This document shows, in pieces, positions 36,762 through 49,987 of a DNA stretch of 64,000 bases. How positions within the stretch are numbered: position 1 is the first letter of the stretch; every line of letters begins with the position of its first letter. Origin of the DNA: Tetrahymena thermophila SB210. Taxonomy: Eukaryota > Ciliophora > Oligohymenophorea > Hymenostomatida > Tetrahymenidae. The stretch is from assembly GCF_000189635.1 (NCBI RefSeq), contig NW_002476157.1, positions 744,001 to 808,000 on the forward strand, in the 5' to 3' direction. The position numbers and the translations under genes are program-made. Below the pieces are notes generated by a model. It did not search any database. It had not been told where the DNA came from and saw nothing but the letters and a program-made list of their open reading frames with translations.

Positions 36762-39700
36762 ATGAAAGCATATTTAATATTTTTTATAGTATTATTTAAA
36801 TAAATTTAAACATTTATCTAAGCACAGAGCTCAGTAGATTTCGTATATAGCTCTATTCCTTATAAAGAATATGACTTAAAGAGTATAAATGGAACATCTA
36901 GTGATATTAAAGTTGCATCTTCAGCTAGTATAGCAGTTATTGCTATTGGCTAAGGAGGATTGATGGTTATAGATAGTTCTTTTAAAAGTTATTATATTTA
37001 ACCTTCAGATTAAAGTTTTGTGTAAACCGTTTAGATTACAAATGATGCTAACTTTATATTTATAGGAATGAAAGAAAAGATAGGTATTTTAAGGGTTGAC
37101 TAAAAAGATTTTAGTGTTCATATGATTAACCAAATTGATGATCCATCTATAACAATTGTAGATATTTAATTAAGCTTAAATGAAGAAATTATGTTTATAA
37201 TTGGCTATTTGGGAATATTATAATGGTATGATGTAAGAAATATGACTAATATTATTTAACTTGGATAGTTGAACTATCCTTTAATGGTTTTTTATAATGG
37301 ACATATCTCTCCAAATGATAATCTTTTTTACATAGCCGCTGATTAAGATGGATTACTTGCTTTCAAGATTGATAAATATTTAGAAAATGATAATCTACAT
37401 GTAAATCTTACAAGAATATTAAGAAAGCCAGCTATTTCTAGCATGGTAAATTTTGTTATCTAAAGTAACAACTAGTATGTTATTGCTATAGATATGTGGG
37501 AAGGAATTTTTCTACTTTAAAATTTGAATTAATTGATGCTAGTAGGAGATAATGTTGAAGATCAAAATGAAAGTAAATCAAATAACATTAATTTTAAATC
37601 TATTATGACTAAAAAACATTTGACAAATTCATAAATTACTTTTTTTTTCTCTTTAAATTTAACAAGTAAATAATTTTAGGTGTAAATCTTAGTTTATTTT
37701 ACATTATTCATTTTATTTAACTAAGCAATAAGTAAGTAGAAGTAAATTATAAATCAATTATTAATTAATTAATTATTCATTCATCCCCTAATTAGTAAAA
37801 GTAAAAATTGATCAATTGAGAAAAAATAAAAATTATATTAAATCACTTAGTTTAATATTTGAATCAAATAGTTGATTAAATACAAAAACAATTTAAAAAC
37901 AAAATATCTTTCTTATAATTTATTTTAAGATTTTGTTAATTTTTTATTTTAGATTTATTAAATTTTTTTATTTTAATTTAAAAATAAATATATTTAGGTA
38001 TTGTTAATATGATCATGCTAAACATAACAACCACTTCTGAATTTCTTTCTTCTATAGCTATAAGTTCTGATGATAAATTTCTCTATATTGGTGCAAGGTC
38101 TTTGGGTATACTAATATATAATATATAAGATGTCCTTAATCCTTAGTTTTTTTAGTAAATTCAATTAAATGGGTAATCTTTTTCAATAGGCTTATCTCCT
38201 AGATTAAACAATAATAACAACAATAAATTTGATAACTAATACATTTTTTATTCCAATTCCTTATCTGTGTATGTTTTTCGAAAATAACAGCCTTAGCTTT
38301 TTAACTAAATACCAAACTTATTTAATGTTTAATAATCTTAGATGTTTACATAAAGTACTTCTAATTATAAATGGAGATGCACAATATCTTAAAATAATAA
38401 TTATTTTTTAGGTGGTTTTGACAAAGATGGCCTCTGTGTATTTAAAATTTAAGTTAATTCCTACACTGAATAAAATCCTTCCAAAATGTAATTATAATAT
38501 TAATTTGATTCGGTACTTCAATAAATAGTTAGTACAAACAAACTTATGTAATTTAGCTCTCCTGATTAAATTCCTTGGGGATTCTATGTTGAAAATATAT
38601 ATTTTTCAAAAAATGACTAATATATTTATTTTACTTCTACATAATATGATTTAAATATAATTGCATACAGATTTAAAGTTATTGTTTCCGATAATGGTGA
38701 ATATTCCTTTTAATTTGATAAAGCCTTAGTATATGATTAAGTTTATTATAGTGAGTAAATGGACTTAAGTGAAGACGAATAACATGCTGTAATGTCTTAC
38801 TAAGTTGGAATAGCTCTCGTTGATTTTGTGAAATTCGAAGTTATATCTATGTACAGTAATTCAGATGTAATAGGTAATTTTTGTGGTGCTGTTCTATCTC
38901 ATGATAAAAAACATGCATTGGCAGTTGCTAGAAATGTTGGATTATTTATTTACGATACTTCAGATATGAAAAATCCTAAATTGGTTAATCAATGGAGGAC
39001 AAGTGGTGGCGAAACCTTAATGAGATCAAAAACAGATCAAATTATATATTTAATTGACGGATTTAATGGATTAGTGCTATTAGACTCTACTTAATTACCT
39101 CAGATAGTTGTTATTGGAAGCTTTATCACAAATGGCTGGGCAAAATATATTTCCTTTACTTTAGATGAGAAATACGGAATAATATCTACTACAGATTCAG
39201 GAACTTTAACTTTGATAGATTTAACAGACAAATAAAATTTAAGAATTATAATGAAATCCACCATCTAATAGTAAACCTCTACAACAACCTGTGTTGGTAA
39301 CTACAAATTAAAGCTTATTTCATTATTAAAAATTTTTTTTTTTTCATATTGATTGATTTATTTATTTTAGATTAAACAGGTTTATCTTTTTTATTCTCGA
39401 CTAATAAATACGGAGTGAGACTGTATAACTTGCAAAATTAAGTGCTTATTCATGTTGAAAGAGAAGTTTTAAATGGAGCTGATACTTCTCTTCAAATGAA
39501 AAGTAACGAAAATTTTCTAATAGGTTAGTCCTACATAATTAGGTTTACTTCTCTCTATAAAAAGTAAAACTAAATAATTTCATAAATATATTACTACAAT
39601 AATTTGTAGCTGAAAAGTTTACCTAATTGGATTGATATCGATTAAAATTAGAGTGATCCTAATTTATAAATTGTGCTAAATCTAGTGATTCCGAAAGAAT

Positions 39701-42700
39701 CTTTGGATTTTGAAAACGACTTTTAAAGCTATTTAATTTTGGTTACTTAAACATGTCTTTAGCTAGATGAAAAATCTTTTATATTTAACAACGAAGATAT
39801 TACCACAACTCAAAATGAAAGCGCTTTAATCTTTTAATTTCTTCAGCATAATGGTTACACAGATAGGTAAAATTGTGCAACTAACTTATTTGACTCTACT
39901 TAATAGCAATACCTAAATATTTAAACAGCTTTTGCTGGAATCAGCATAGATCCTGTAAGGTTTGATATGATTTAATAATATGTAACAGAAACTTTTAAGA
40001 GATCAATTATTTTGAATTAATTTATATTTAATGTTGAAAGCTCTTTGTATTTTAACATAACTAACTCCTCATAAATGATTTTTTCAAACGTTAAAGATGT
40101 TACTGTAAGTCTAACTCTATCAAATAATTCTCCTTTTATTTTCGTTCAAAAAATATATCCCAGCTTAATTATTTATTTTAATGAGTAATTAACTCAAATG
40201 AAAATATAAGGGTAATTGGATTACATAAATTAAGTTTTTTATAATAAAATTTTATATTTTGACTAAAGGATAGCAGGGAAAAATGGAACTTATAATGAAT
40301 CATAGTAAATTTCAGTTTAAATTATTGATAATGTTAATTATGATTTAAACTTAAACTTTAATATATCTTAATAAGTCTCATTCTTAAAGCTTAAATCTGA
40401 TATAATCTAGCAAAAATCGATTTAGGATTAAGTTAATAAGTAATATCATTTAGCTGAACTCTAAATTGATGATCAATTCATGATCGAATTTGATTAGAAC
40501 ACATTTTAGGATACAGACTCCATTACTTTAACATACCAAATACTATAAAAAATAAATGGAGAATATTCTCCACTTTCTTCAGATTCTTTTATTAAATTTG
40601 ATAGTTTAAACCTTCGTATACAAGGAACCCCTCCTTCTAGCTATTTATTTCAAACTGTTTATCTTAGATTTCAAGTTACAAACGGATATACAATCAATTT
40701 TTAAGATTTTTACTTAAGAATATACCTGATGTCCTTCACCTACATTTTTAACTTATTAATTCAAATTTTAGGTCCATTGGCTTTTGCTGTTGGATTTTAT
40801 AAATAAAGATCTATTTTCATGAATATTTATTTTAAAAATAAAACTTTATACTCAACAGAAACTGCTTATGTCAATCAAATTTATAGAAAAAAAATAGCTA
40901 TTTTAGACTAAGATTATAGTATTGCGAGCTTATTTTTCTAAAAGTTTCTGAAAAAGATTGGTCAATCTTTATAAAAAGTAACAGTCGTTCAAAAATAATT
41001 GTAATCCTAGGTTTTTAATAGAACTAAAACTCCAAATTTATAAGTGAATTAATCTATGAATTTCTCATTTGAGAATCGTAATAGCAGCTTTAATACAAAA
41101 CAGTAAGAAAATCCAGTTATCAAAGTCTAAAAAACATAAATGTTTTTAGCAAATGAATCATAACAAGCTTGCTTTGATAAGCTTTTACTTGATAAAAAAC
41201 AGCATGATAAGATTAATTTAAGTTAAAATAATTAAGACAAAGAATAATAAAACTTATAAAAAAGTTAAGCATTAAAAAAAAATAAATCAAAAAAATAAAA
41301 AAATTCCCATCATTTTTCATAAAAATTTAGCTTGAAATAAAAATAAATTAAGCAATAATTAGAAATGTCGAACGATAATACTTCATAAGTTAAATTTAAA
41401 TAAACAGAAACAATTAAGGATCAAAATGAATAAATAAACTCAAACTAAAATCAAAATACTTCAGAAGTAGAATAAGAAAATGATTTAGTAAATTAAATAT
41501 TTTAAAATAGTAAATCAAAATATAAAGAATCATAGCAACTTTCAAGCAAACAAATTAGGAAATAAAAACTTCCTAATCAAATATTTGATATATAAAATGA
41601 TAATAGTTCTTAGTATTCTCACTAGCTTAACTTTAAAAAAACAGATACAATTAATGATCAAAATGAATAAATAAACAATATTATTTAAAATTTTTGCTTA
41701 TAAAATGTCAATAATAGTCTGTACGGTTTTGTTTAATTTTTAGTTAAAGGCACTTAAGACTCACTTAACTTGGAGAAATTATTTAATATTATGATCTAAT
41801 AAAACTTGACTATTTAATTAAATATGTAAAATTACCAAATATAAAATTATGCCAAAGATTTGTAAAATGAAAATAGCAGGTTTTATTACTGCTTAAAAGC
41901 AATAGTTGTGAGATTTTTATTAGAAAATGAAAAAAAAACTCTTAATGCCTATCAACAGCTGAAAAAAAACTCTATAAAAGCAGGAGAGTACTTAGCAAAC
42001 GATTGGTATAAGGATTATGTTGAAGTTACAGCTACAAATGAGTTAGACTAATTTGGAGTACCATTAGCATTTTCGAAAACAACTTTAAAAAATCATGAAA
42101 TAGTTAAGTAACTAAAATTGTTACAGATGATACCAAATATTTAAAATACTAGTCTAAATCAGTTCTATTCTATTTAAAAATATGGTATAAATCCATTCTT
42201 ACTTAAAGAAGGTATTATTTATTTTTTATATTTAATTCTTAGATTATAAATTTTTTAAAAATTCAATTAATAATTTAAAGTCCTCTTTGCTGATGCTCTG
42301 GGCTTAGATCTAGTCAACTCCAAAAATATAGTTAAATGCTATGGTGAATCTCTTCATTTAAAAAAGAATGAATTAATGTCAGTAGAAGCTTTCGAAAAGA
42401 TAGAAGAAGGTTGCTGCTTGTTTTTAAGAAAGTTTTTTAATCTTTAATATAAAAGTCTGCCCATTTCTAAATATGTCTCTTTACCAAGCTGGTTATCCTA
42501 CGATTACAAAAACGGTGTCATAATTTTGGAAGGAATACCCACCAAGTTAGATATTAATCATTATATCATAAGAGTTTACGATAATATTCGCTTTGTTTGC
42601 TTCTAGTATCATTTGATAATCAAAGATAATTCTTATGATGTAGATCAGGTTTAAGGTAATACCAACTCAGTAGATGAATTTCAAAACTAAATTAAAAAGT

Positions 42701-43083
42701 TTTCATAAAGTTTTGAAATAATGAATGCCTCTCAATCTCCTCTACTGTAAACAAAATAGGTAATATAGGCAAATTAATCTTCTTTTCTGAAAGAAATTTA
42801 ATCCTAAAAAATAGAAAACTTAGTAAATATAGCATTTGATTAATCTATCAAAATAAATTATTCCAACCCTAGCTCAATTAATATTGATTAAAAAAATGAT
42901 GAAATTGATGAAAAAGCTGACTATATAAACAGATCAGTAGGTGAATTAGATAATAAAGTTTCCTCTTTACCACACTTTAAGTATGGTCCTTAGCTGAAAA
43001 TTCCTTCTTTTTAAAATACACAAAATCCAATAAATAAAAATTAATTTGAAGACACTAAATAATTGAGTAGCAATTAAATTTGA
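36762..43083 (+). CDS. Large membrane protein: LVIVD-type propeller, cadherin-like, one main TM
   Basis: Four-exon model 36762-37572, 37998-39296, 39371-42211, 42281-43083; phases close and give 1,917 aa. An alternative first donor at 37666 adds 31 aa. Order: signal peptide (MKAYLIFFIVLFKQIQTFIQ); extracellular LVIVD-like repeats to ~700 (IAIGQGGLMVIDSS, LYIGARSLGILIYNIQD, VGLFIYDTSDMKNP, FNGLVLLDS); a beta-rich region ending in a cadherin-like stretch (LRIQGTPPSSY, VYLRFQVTNGYT); TM at ~1160 (FNLLIQILGPLAFAVGFY); then a ~740-aa Q/N-rich cytoplasmic tail. A second cadherin-like motif (LPSWLSYDYKNGVIILEGIP) lies near the end. It is probably a surface adhesion or receptor protein. I know of similar large ciliate proteins but no assigned function. 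Confidence 0.75.
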
Positions 43084-44264
43084 TGAAATCTGAAAAATTA
43101 TTTTTAAAAATAAATTCCATAAAATATATTTTTTATTATCCAAAAACAAATAAAAATAAGTTTATTTTTATATTTTAAATCGTTTTTAAAATAAATTTAA
43201 AATAAACGATTTATACTTTTTTAATATTTTTAATTAATTTTTTAATAAATACTTAATTTTTTTAAAAAATTAAAATAAATTTTAATTTTGAATATATTTA
43301 TTGTGCTTTTGAAAAATATTTTATATTTTAATATTTATTGTAAAATCTAATTGAAAAAGCTGCTTCAATTTTATATATGTTCTATTTATCATTTTAAATA
43401 ATTATTAAATAAATAATGACACATTTCATTTGTAAAATCTTTAAATTTAATAAAAGCAGAAAGAAATAAGTAACACAAGCTTTTTGATATTAGAAAATAA
43501 ATGTGTAAATACTAATAAAATTTTTTTATCTAATTCAGCTAATTTTTATGGGTGATATATTTATTCTTTTTTACTCAAGATTAAATGATAAATAAATATT
43601 TTTTATATTTAATGGATCTTTTATCATAAAATTTCTCATAGAAGAGACTTTTTTACTATTCCCATCTCTTAGTAAATGTTTATTTTATTAAACAATCAAC
43701 CAAAAGTGATATTTCTAAAAGAGAAATAATACGGCTTTTTAACATAGCTTTTACTAGCCATTCTATATATAGTTAATTCCTAACATCTTAAAGCTAACTA
43801 AAGCTACTAAATTCTTTTAACAATCTTAAAACTACAGAAATTAGAATCCTCTTTGATAATACAGCTAATATGAATTTGTTAAATTGAAAATAAAATAAAG
43901 ATTACGAATTTAATTATCCTTGAAATAGTGAGTGTACTATAAACAAGAGTAATATATATATTAAGAAACATACAAATATTCCTAGCTGATTTTTGAAAAC
44001 CCAAATACATTAAATATTAGTAGTTAAAATATCATAAAAAAAACAAAATTTGCTTCTTTAGTTAAGCTAAAAATAAATGTATAGAAATACTGTGCAAATT
44101 ATAAGTTCAGATCAAATGAATTTAAATTAAAAACAAAAAAAATACAATTTTAAAAAAATATAAATATAAATAAAATATGACAATTCATTTTTAAATAATT
44201 TTGATAAATATTATATCCCTATTTAAAATATTTTGATTGCTATTAATATCAAATACAAAGAAAG
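43084..44264. other. Intergenic AT-rich stretch
   Basis: No intact frame. A short match near 43700 (AAAAGTGATATTTCTAAAAG, compare AAAAGTGATATTTATAAAGT in the sensor gene) hints that the gene relic that follows may begin earlier. Confidence 0.4.
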
Positions 44265-44930
44265 AAATGATTTATATTATAAATTATTATATTCTCTAAA
44301 TAAATAAAAATAAATTCTAATTTGAAATTTTTATCAATTTTTATTCACTGATTAAATCTAAAACTATGATATTTAAACTTTAATAAAAGAATTACCTTTT
44401 ATGTGTTGCTTATGCTTAAAAACTAATAAGTTAAGCTTAGAAGGTAAAAGATTCTAATTTATATGGTTTTTAAAAAATAATTGTAATCAGTCAACCTAAT
44501 AACTCTTATTAGTATAAACAAAGCAAGTTTTAGAAAAAATAAACATCTCAAATATTAGAATAAATAGTTTAGACATTTTTTTTCTAAAAAGATCAAATTA
44601 TTATTTAAGATTCTTTTTATTAATATATGATATATGAATAAAGAAAATAAAACTTGATTATAATAAAAATCATTAAGTCTCTAAAAATTGATTAAATTTT
44701 GACTATACAATCCTAGATAGATAATAATCTTAATATAAATTCTTCAAAAATTTTTAATTAGATAGATATTAAGTAAAAGAAAATATCCAAATGGTAATAT
44801 GCCAATTAAAAATCTAGTGGTTCATGTGACTAGATATTTAATTGGCTTAACTTAAAAAATAATAAATTAATTATAAAAAAATTTATATAAGATTTAAAAC
44901 TAATACATACATACTCTAAATCCTCATTAA
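44265..44930 (+). pseudogene. Decayed fragment of the sensor-like gene family, 5' portion
   Basis: Degraded but collinear with about 27870-28510 of copy A. Successive matches include TTATATTATAAATTATTAT / TGTATTATAATTAATTATC, ATTACCTTTTATGTGTTGC / ATTTACCTTTAGTGCATCT, ACTCTTATTAGTATAAACAA against copy B, and GATAATAATCTTAATATAAA / GATAAGCTTAATAATAAATT. Frame breaks and indels are frequent and no usable ORF remains. It matches the middle of the gene only; the continuation reappears at about 50770. Confidence 0.6.
44801..44846. repeat. Hairpin palindrome, 18-bp arms
   Basis: Arms 44801-44818 and 44829-44846 are reverse complements with one mismatch, around a 10-nt loop (GGTTCATGTG). It lies inside the first pseudogene fragment, close to where homology to the sensor gene ends. 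Confidence 0.8.
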
Positions 44931-45027
44931 TTAAAGCTAGATAAAAAAATTTTTTTTCAAGAAAATTTGGCCATATTTAAAAATTCTCTTAAAATGGCCT
45001 TAATATAAGTTGGCCTTAATTAATGAG
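44923..45027. repeat. 105-bp segment bounded by 12-bp perfect inverted repeats
   Basis: CTCATTAATTAA at 44923-44934 is exactly repeated in reverse complement at 45016-45027. Inside, TGGCC words occur near both ends (TTTGGCCATATTTAA, AAAATGGCC, GTTGGCC). The size and termini resemble a MITE or an old insertion end, which is inference. It sits at the boundary between the sensor-gene relic and the duplicated Cys-rich/LRR unit. Confidence 0.5.
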
Positions 45028-45971
45028 AATGCACGGTATCTAATTTAAAATTAAAAAATAATTTAAATTAATACCCACATAAGTTAAAATTAGTTGTCAT
45101 AAATTTATTAAAATTATTTTTTTAAGTAAGCTTGATATTATTTATTCATATCTCTTTTAAAGATTAATTCTTTTAGTTACTTAGAAAAGATTAGTATTTT
45201 TAGACTTTAAAATTTTAATTAAAAAATGAATAATTTTAGTAAAAAACTTAACTTGTGTTTAATATATTAACATACTATTTTTTTTGATAGATAAGATAAA
45301 TTCATCAGAAAAGGCAATAAGAAAATCTTATGATCAAATTTTAAAAATTACCTATCAGAAATAATTAAATTAAAAGGACAAATTTAATTTTTTAATCCAT
45401 ATATACGTATTATTAAGAGCTCAAAAAAACATCAAAATCAATATTCACATCCAAAACTAAAAAGTAGACAAATATTCAAAACTAAGTTCAACCCTATTTC
45501 AAAAAAAAATTAAGTAAATTTATCTTTTCGTCTTTTTGTTAATTTATTTGATTAAAAACAAAAATTTTTTTCTTTTCTTTCTTAATTCAAATTAAAAATG
45601 CAGCTTTGAAAATGATTTTAATCTTATTTTATTTATTTATTTATGAAATTTATTTATAAATATTTTCGGTGGTTTTTTTCTGTAATCTAGCAAGTGGAAT
45701 TACAGTTGCCTATGTAGTATTAAAATCAGAATTCCTAAAGATAAGGTAGCTGATAATTTAATTAATTTTTTTTGAGTGAAATTAAAATAAGCTATGACCA
45801 GGAAAACACTAATCTGTGAATAGGAGATATTTAACTTTCAATCAGATTAATTTACCTTAATTTATTTTTTGCTTGATGTTTACTTACTACTTTATATGTA
45901 TCTCTATAAGAATGGTAAATCCATAATAATTAAATTAATTAAAACAAAAAAAAGCAAAATAAATCCAAGAA
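45028..45971. other. Upstream region of Cys-rich gene 1
   Basis: Non-coding. From about 45230 it is homologous to about 52390-53218, so the duplicated unit includes at least 700 nt of 5' flank. Confidence 0.6.
45796..45890 (+). promoter_or_regulatory. Conserved promoter block of Cys-rich gene 1
   Basis: A block with GACCAGGAAAA(C)ACTAATCTG, TTTACCTTAATTTA and TTG(A/G)TGTTTAC words is kept in order upstream of both Cys-rich genes (here and near 53031-53125), while surrounding AT-rich sequence has diverged. This suggests promoter or leader elements; function inferred. Confidence 0.4.
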
Positions 45972-46562
45972 ATGAAATCTATTTACATTACCTTAGCACT
46001 TATCTCCTTATTGGCATTTACTCAAGCTGCTGATCTCCCCTGTCCACTTCCTAGTTGTGATGGTGATGCTAATCCTTAATAATGTCAAGCTGCTTAGTCA
46101 CAACTTGCAATTTGTTTTGAAACTAAGTGTGCTAACTTATCAGCTTAAGATCCCTAAGCTCTTTTAACTTGCATTACTACTTGCTAACCAACATACTAAC
46201 CTTTAAAGTAGAAATATTAAGATTTTTTTAAATGCTTATCAACTAATTAGTAAATTTAAACCCTTTCAAAATGCGTTCAAGCAAATATGCTAGGATGTTA
46301 AAATGATTAATAAACTTGCGCAACTGCACTTTAAGCTTAATCCTAATGCGTTCAATCTAAATGTGCTAGTAGTATCAAAGGATTTGATGATTTGGATGGT
46401 ATTTAAAAATGCATTTTTTCAACCTGCAAAAGCGACTCTTCATTAGTTAATAATGCTGAAAAATAAATTTATGAATGTGCGACTGGAAAAAAAGTTTCAG
46501 TTTCTGCTAAAATTTTAATTTCATCAGTCTTCACCTTGATTGGATATTTAATCCTCTTTTGA
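45972..46562 (+). CDS. Secreted/GPI-anchored-like 16-Cys protein, copy 1
   Basis: Intronless 196-aa frame, ATG 45972 to TGA 46560. The signal peptide MKSIYITLALISLLAFTQAA is followed by a Cys-rich body of 16 cysteines in recurring pairs (CxxxxC, TCxxTC, QCVQSKC, KCIFSTC). The C-terminal hydrophobic tail (ILISSVFTLIGYLILF) sits at the very end, as in GPI-anchored proteins. The pattern fits small ciliate surface proteins; I cannot name a family. It is convergent with the LRR gene downstream and has a paralogue at 53219. Many Gln codons are TAA, so standard-code tools miss it. Confidence 0.85.
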
Positions 46563-47818
46563 TTAAATTATTATTAAATCAATAAATAAATCTAAAAAAT
46601 AAATATGTAAATTTGTGTTTTATAGAAACAAACTTTAAATTTAAATTTTTTTTAGAAATAAATTTTCACTAACTATTTTCATTTCTCATAAAATCACTAA
46701 GATATTACATATATAATGTTATATATTCTAAATTCAGAACATTCAAATATTACTTTAGATGATAAATACCTCATTTTCTATACTAAAACAAAATATAAAC
46801 AAGAACACTATTGCCTATTTCTGTTTCTTTGATTTATTAATATTAGTTTATTTGATTACTATTTTTTTTTTAATTTTCAAAAATATGTGAGGTCCTCCCA
46901 TGATAAACCTCATCATATATTTTTGAGACTAAAAATTTGTGTTGGGATTATATTGATTTTTATTTAATTTTTGATAAAAAAATTTTAAAAAAATATTTAG
47001 ATATTTCAAATTAATTTCTTTAAAATATAATTTCTAAAATTTAAAAAACATAATTCATTAATATTTAAAAATATTTTTTTTAATTTAAATAATTTTAGAT
47101 AAATTGAAATAATCTTACCTATCACCTTGCATCATTCGTCTTGAAAATGAAGTTTATTTGAAGTAAACAATATGCTGCAAACTACTTCTCCATCATTAAT
47201 TTATTCTTTATAATTTTTAAAATAGAAATCTTTTAAATCTAGGGAATGTACGATGAGAATGGTAAGGCAAATATTCTCATATTTTTTTATTTGTTTATTT
47301 CATTAATTTAAAGAAAATTTAAAAATTTCAAATTTATTTTTGATTATTTAAATATTTTTCGAATAATTCAAAAATAAAATATTAATGATAAATGATGAGT
47401 TACTCATTTGAAAAGACTGATTAATTAAATATATAAAATGCAACTGCATACGCTGTACCTATAATTTACATAGATACAATACATATTTTTTATTTTTACT
47501 AAAATATAGTAAATTTTTATTTTCAAAATAATTAATATCAAATTATTACTGAAAAAATAGTAATAAACCTTTAACAAAAATAATAATTCAATCAATCATA
47601 GTCTAATCTATAATAATAAACATTGATGTCTATGAAAAGTAATCTTTTAAAATACATTTTAGCTATTTAATTGTAAGTCTTCAAATCAGTTTAGTCTCTA
47701 TATAATTATTTATAATTTCAAAGATTATAATTATTAATTACAAAAATATTACCCAATAAGCATATCAAATGAAATTAAATTTTTTATTTAAGAAAAAGTC
47801 CTAATAAATTAAGTTAAT
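46563..47818. other. Non-coding stretch between convergent genes, copy 1
   Basis: 3' flank shared with the LRR gene. About 46860-47450 is largely absent from the second unit, and it includes an imperfect hairpin (TGTGAGGT..ACCTCATCA near 46887-46915). Whether 47110-47200 hides an exon I cannot tell. Confidence 0.45.
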
Positions 47819-49987
47819 TCATATTTTTAGAAAATAGGTGCTCTTATTTTATATAAAATATATTAAATTTGCTTATTTTTAATTGATAAAGTTAATTATT
47901 TACTATAAATTTATACTTATCTTGAATAATTACTAAAGTTGCACTGTACTTTTGGCTAAACTCAATAAACTCTCAAAACTTTAATTGTTTGCCCTTTGTA
48001 AAAAAAATAATTAAAGAATATCTTTTTATAGCTTCATAATTTTACTTCAGTATTAGATTCATTATTTGTAATTATTTACACCCAGATATCTGCTTGCTTA
48101 AATTATACATATCATTTGAGTTTATAAAACAAGAACTTTATTTATATTAAAAAATATCTTAAAAACAAAAAGTTTATTCTTTTAAATATCAACTGATATA
48201 AAAGTTAAATTTTATTAATTAAAAAATTTAAAGCTTTTAAAGTATATTTTACGTTAAGTTTAAATAGATATTTTTTAGGTTTTATTTATTTAAAAGCCCT
48301 AAATCAAGTACTTATCCTTCATGCAACACATTATGTCTATTTATAAATTAACTTTATTATTTAAAAAAATCAAAAATTTTATAATACTATAAAGATAACT
48401 TTAATTCTTCCAAATAACTACATTCAATTATTGCTTATCCTATTTCATTTGCTCCATACTTTGTTATACAATTTTCTCTTTGAATATTATTTATAATTAA
48501 TCTAAATTTTAATTTTACAATTAAAATTATACTTTAAAAATAATTGTAAAATCCTAAGTTAGGGGCAACTTTTAATAGCCAAACTAATTTTTTGTGCACC
48601 TTCATATTTGAGGAAATTTTAACTATTTATTTAATTTTATCAATTTCATATTAAATATTTGCAATAATACTTAAAATCTAAACTCAGAACATTTAAGTTT
48701 TATCCACTTTATTAAATACCTTTAGATATGTCAATAATCCCTAAATCTTCTACTTCATTTTATCTTTTAGTTTACAAAAAATTATTTGCTATTTAATTAA
48801 TTAATAGATAAAAATAAGAAATCATTTGGATAAATTGGAGATTGCTATTTAAAATAAGTCATAGTTTTATTGATTTATTTTTCTAAAAAAATATATAAGA
48901 AAATTGTAAATAAGATATCCTAAAATTGAAAAAATTATGAAATTTTATAATAAAAATAATCGAAAACAATAATGTTCAAAAAATATTTTTTATCAAAAAT
49001 TGGTTTTTATTTAATTAAGCCTTAATTTTTTTTCTCATTTTTCTTAAATTTTGCTTTAATGAAAATTATTATTTGTTATCTGGATTTTAAATAAATTAAA
49101 AAATTTCAATTTAATTTAACCACCTAAAATTTAGCTTGAGAAGAGATAATCTATTCAAATTAATTATGGATTAACCTAATTTACATAGCAGCTTGTTTTT
49201 TATTAGACACCTCCTATTTAAAAAAAATAATTTTAATAAAAATCTTTGATAATGCATGCATTCACTCTAAATCTAATTCTAGATGTTCAAGATCATCACA
49301 TTTCTTTAAATTAGAAACTAAAAATTCGCTTTCTTCACCATCTCTGATTGCTAAAATACTTTGATATTGAAAGGATAGTTTTTAAATAAGAAAAAAAATA
49401 ACAAAATAATTTGTAAAAAAATTTACTTGAATTTTATTCTCAAGTATTTCAAATGGATATTTTTAGCAATTACTTCACCAATCAGTACAACAATTTATTG
49501 GCCAATCATGCTATTACTAATTTATAATAATTTTTATTTTTAGTTCAAGATATTATTTACCTTAAATGTATATCTAGCTTTTAAAGTAAATCATAAGTTT
49601 TAATAGCTTGCTTAATACTAAATAATCCTTCAGACCATATATAGCATTCTCTAATTTTAATATTTAAGCATCAAATTATAATAATTTTTATATAATTACG
49701 GTAACAAAAGAGATAGTTCTTTTATATTTTTTAATTTTTTTAAAATTCTTCCAACCTAAACAACATCCTTTCTTGAACATTATCTATTTGTATATGTTTT
49801 TATTAATTTTATAATATGAATTTCATTTTTTAAAATATATACTTTTTGTGAATCTCAAGTATTTCTATTGAATCAATATTAATATTAGAAAGCTTTTTTT
49901 TATAAGAAAGATAATTCAATTTCTTTATTTTAATTATACAATCATATTTACATTTATATTATCAATATCTGATATTTTTAATTCCAT
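47819..49987 (-). CDS. Leucine-rich-repeat protein, one repeat per exon, copy 1
   Basis: Thirteen-exon model (minus): 49952-49987, 49843-49892, 49700-49783, 49561-49650, 49427-49516, 49266-49358, 49124-49213, 48671-48763, 48533-48622, 48388-48501, 48253-48351, 48046-48135, 47819-47993. These sum to 1,194 nt, 397 aa. Every intron except the first is phase 2, and most internal exons are 90-93 nt, one ~30-residue LRR each: ILKKLKNIKELSLLL, VIAKNIHLKYLRIKF, NLKKCDDLEHLELDL, AIIECSYLEELKLSL, LLNKQNLKNIYLNL. No signal peptide or TM is seen, so it is a cytoplasmic interaction protein by inference. Introns are 31-117 nt except one of 360. The first exon is the least certain. Confidence 0.75.

Noticed and set aside
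38828-39094. 88-aa standalone ORF
   Set aside because: Internal piece of the LVIVD-propeller gene between TAA/TAG Gln codons.
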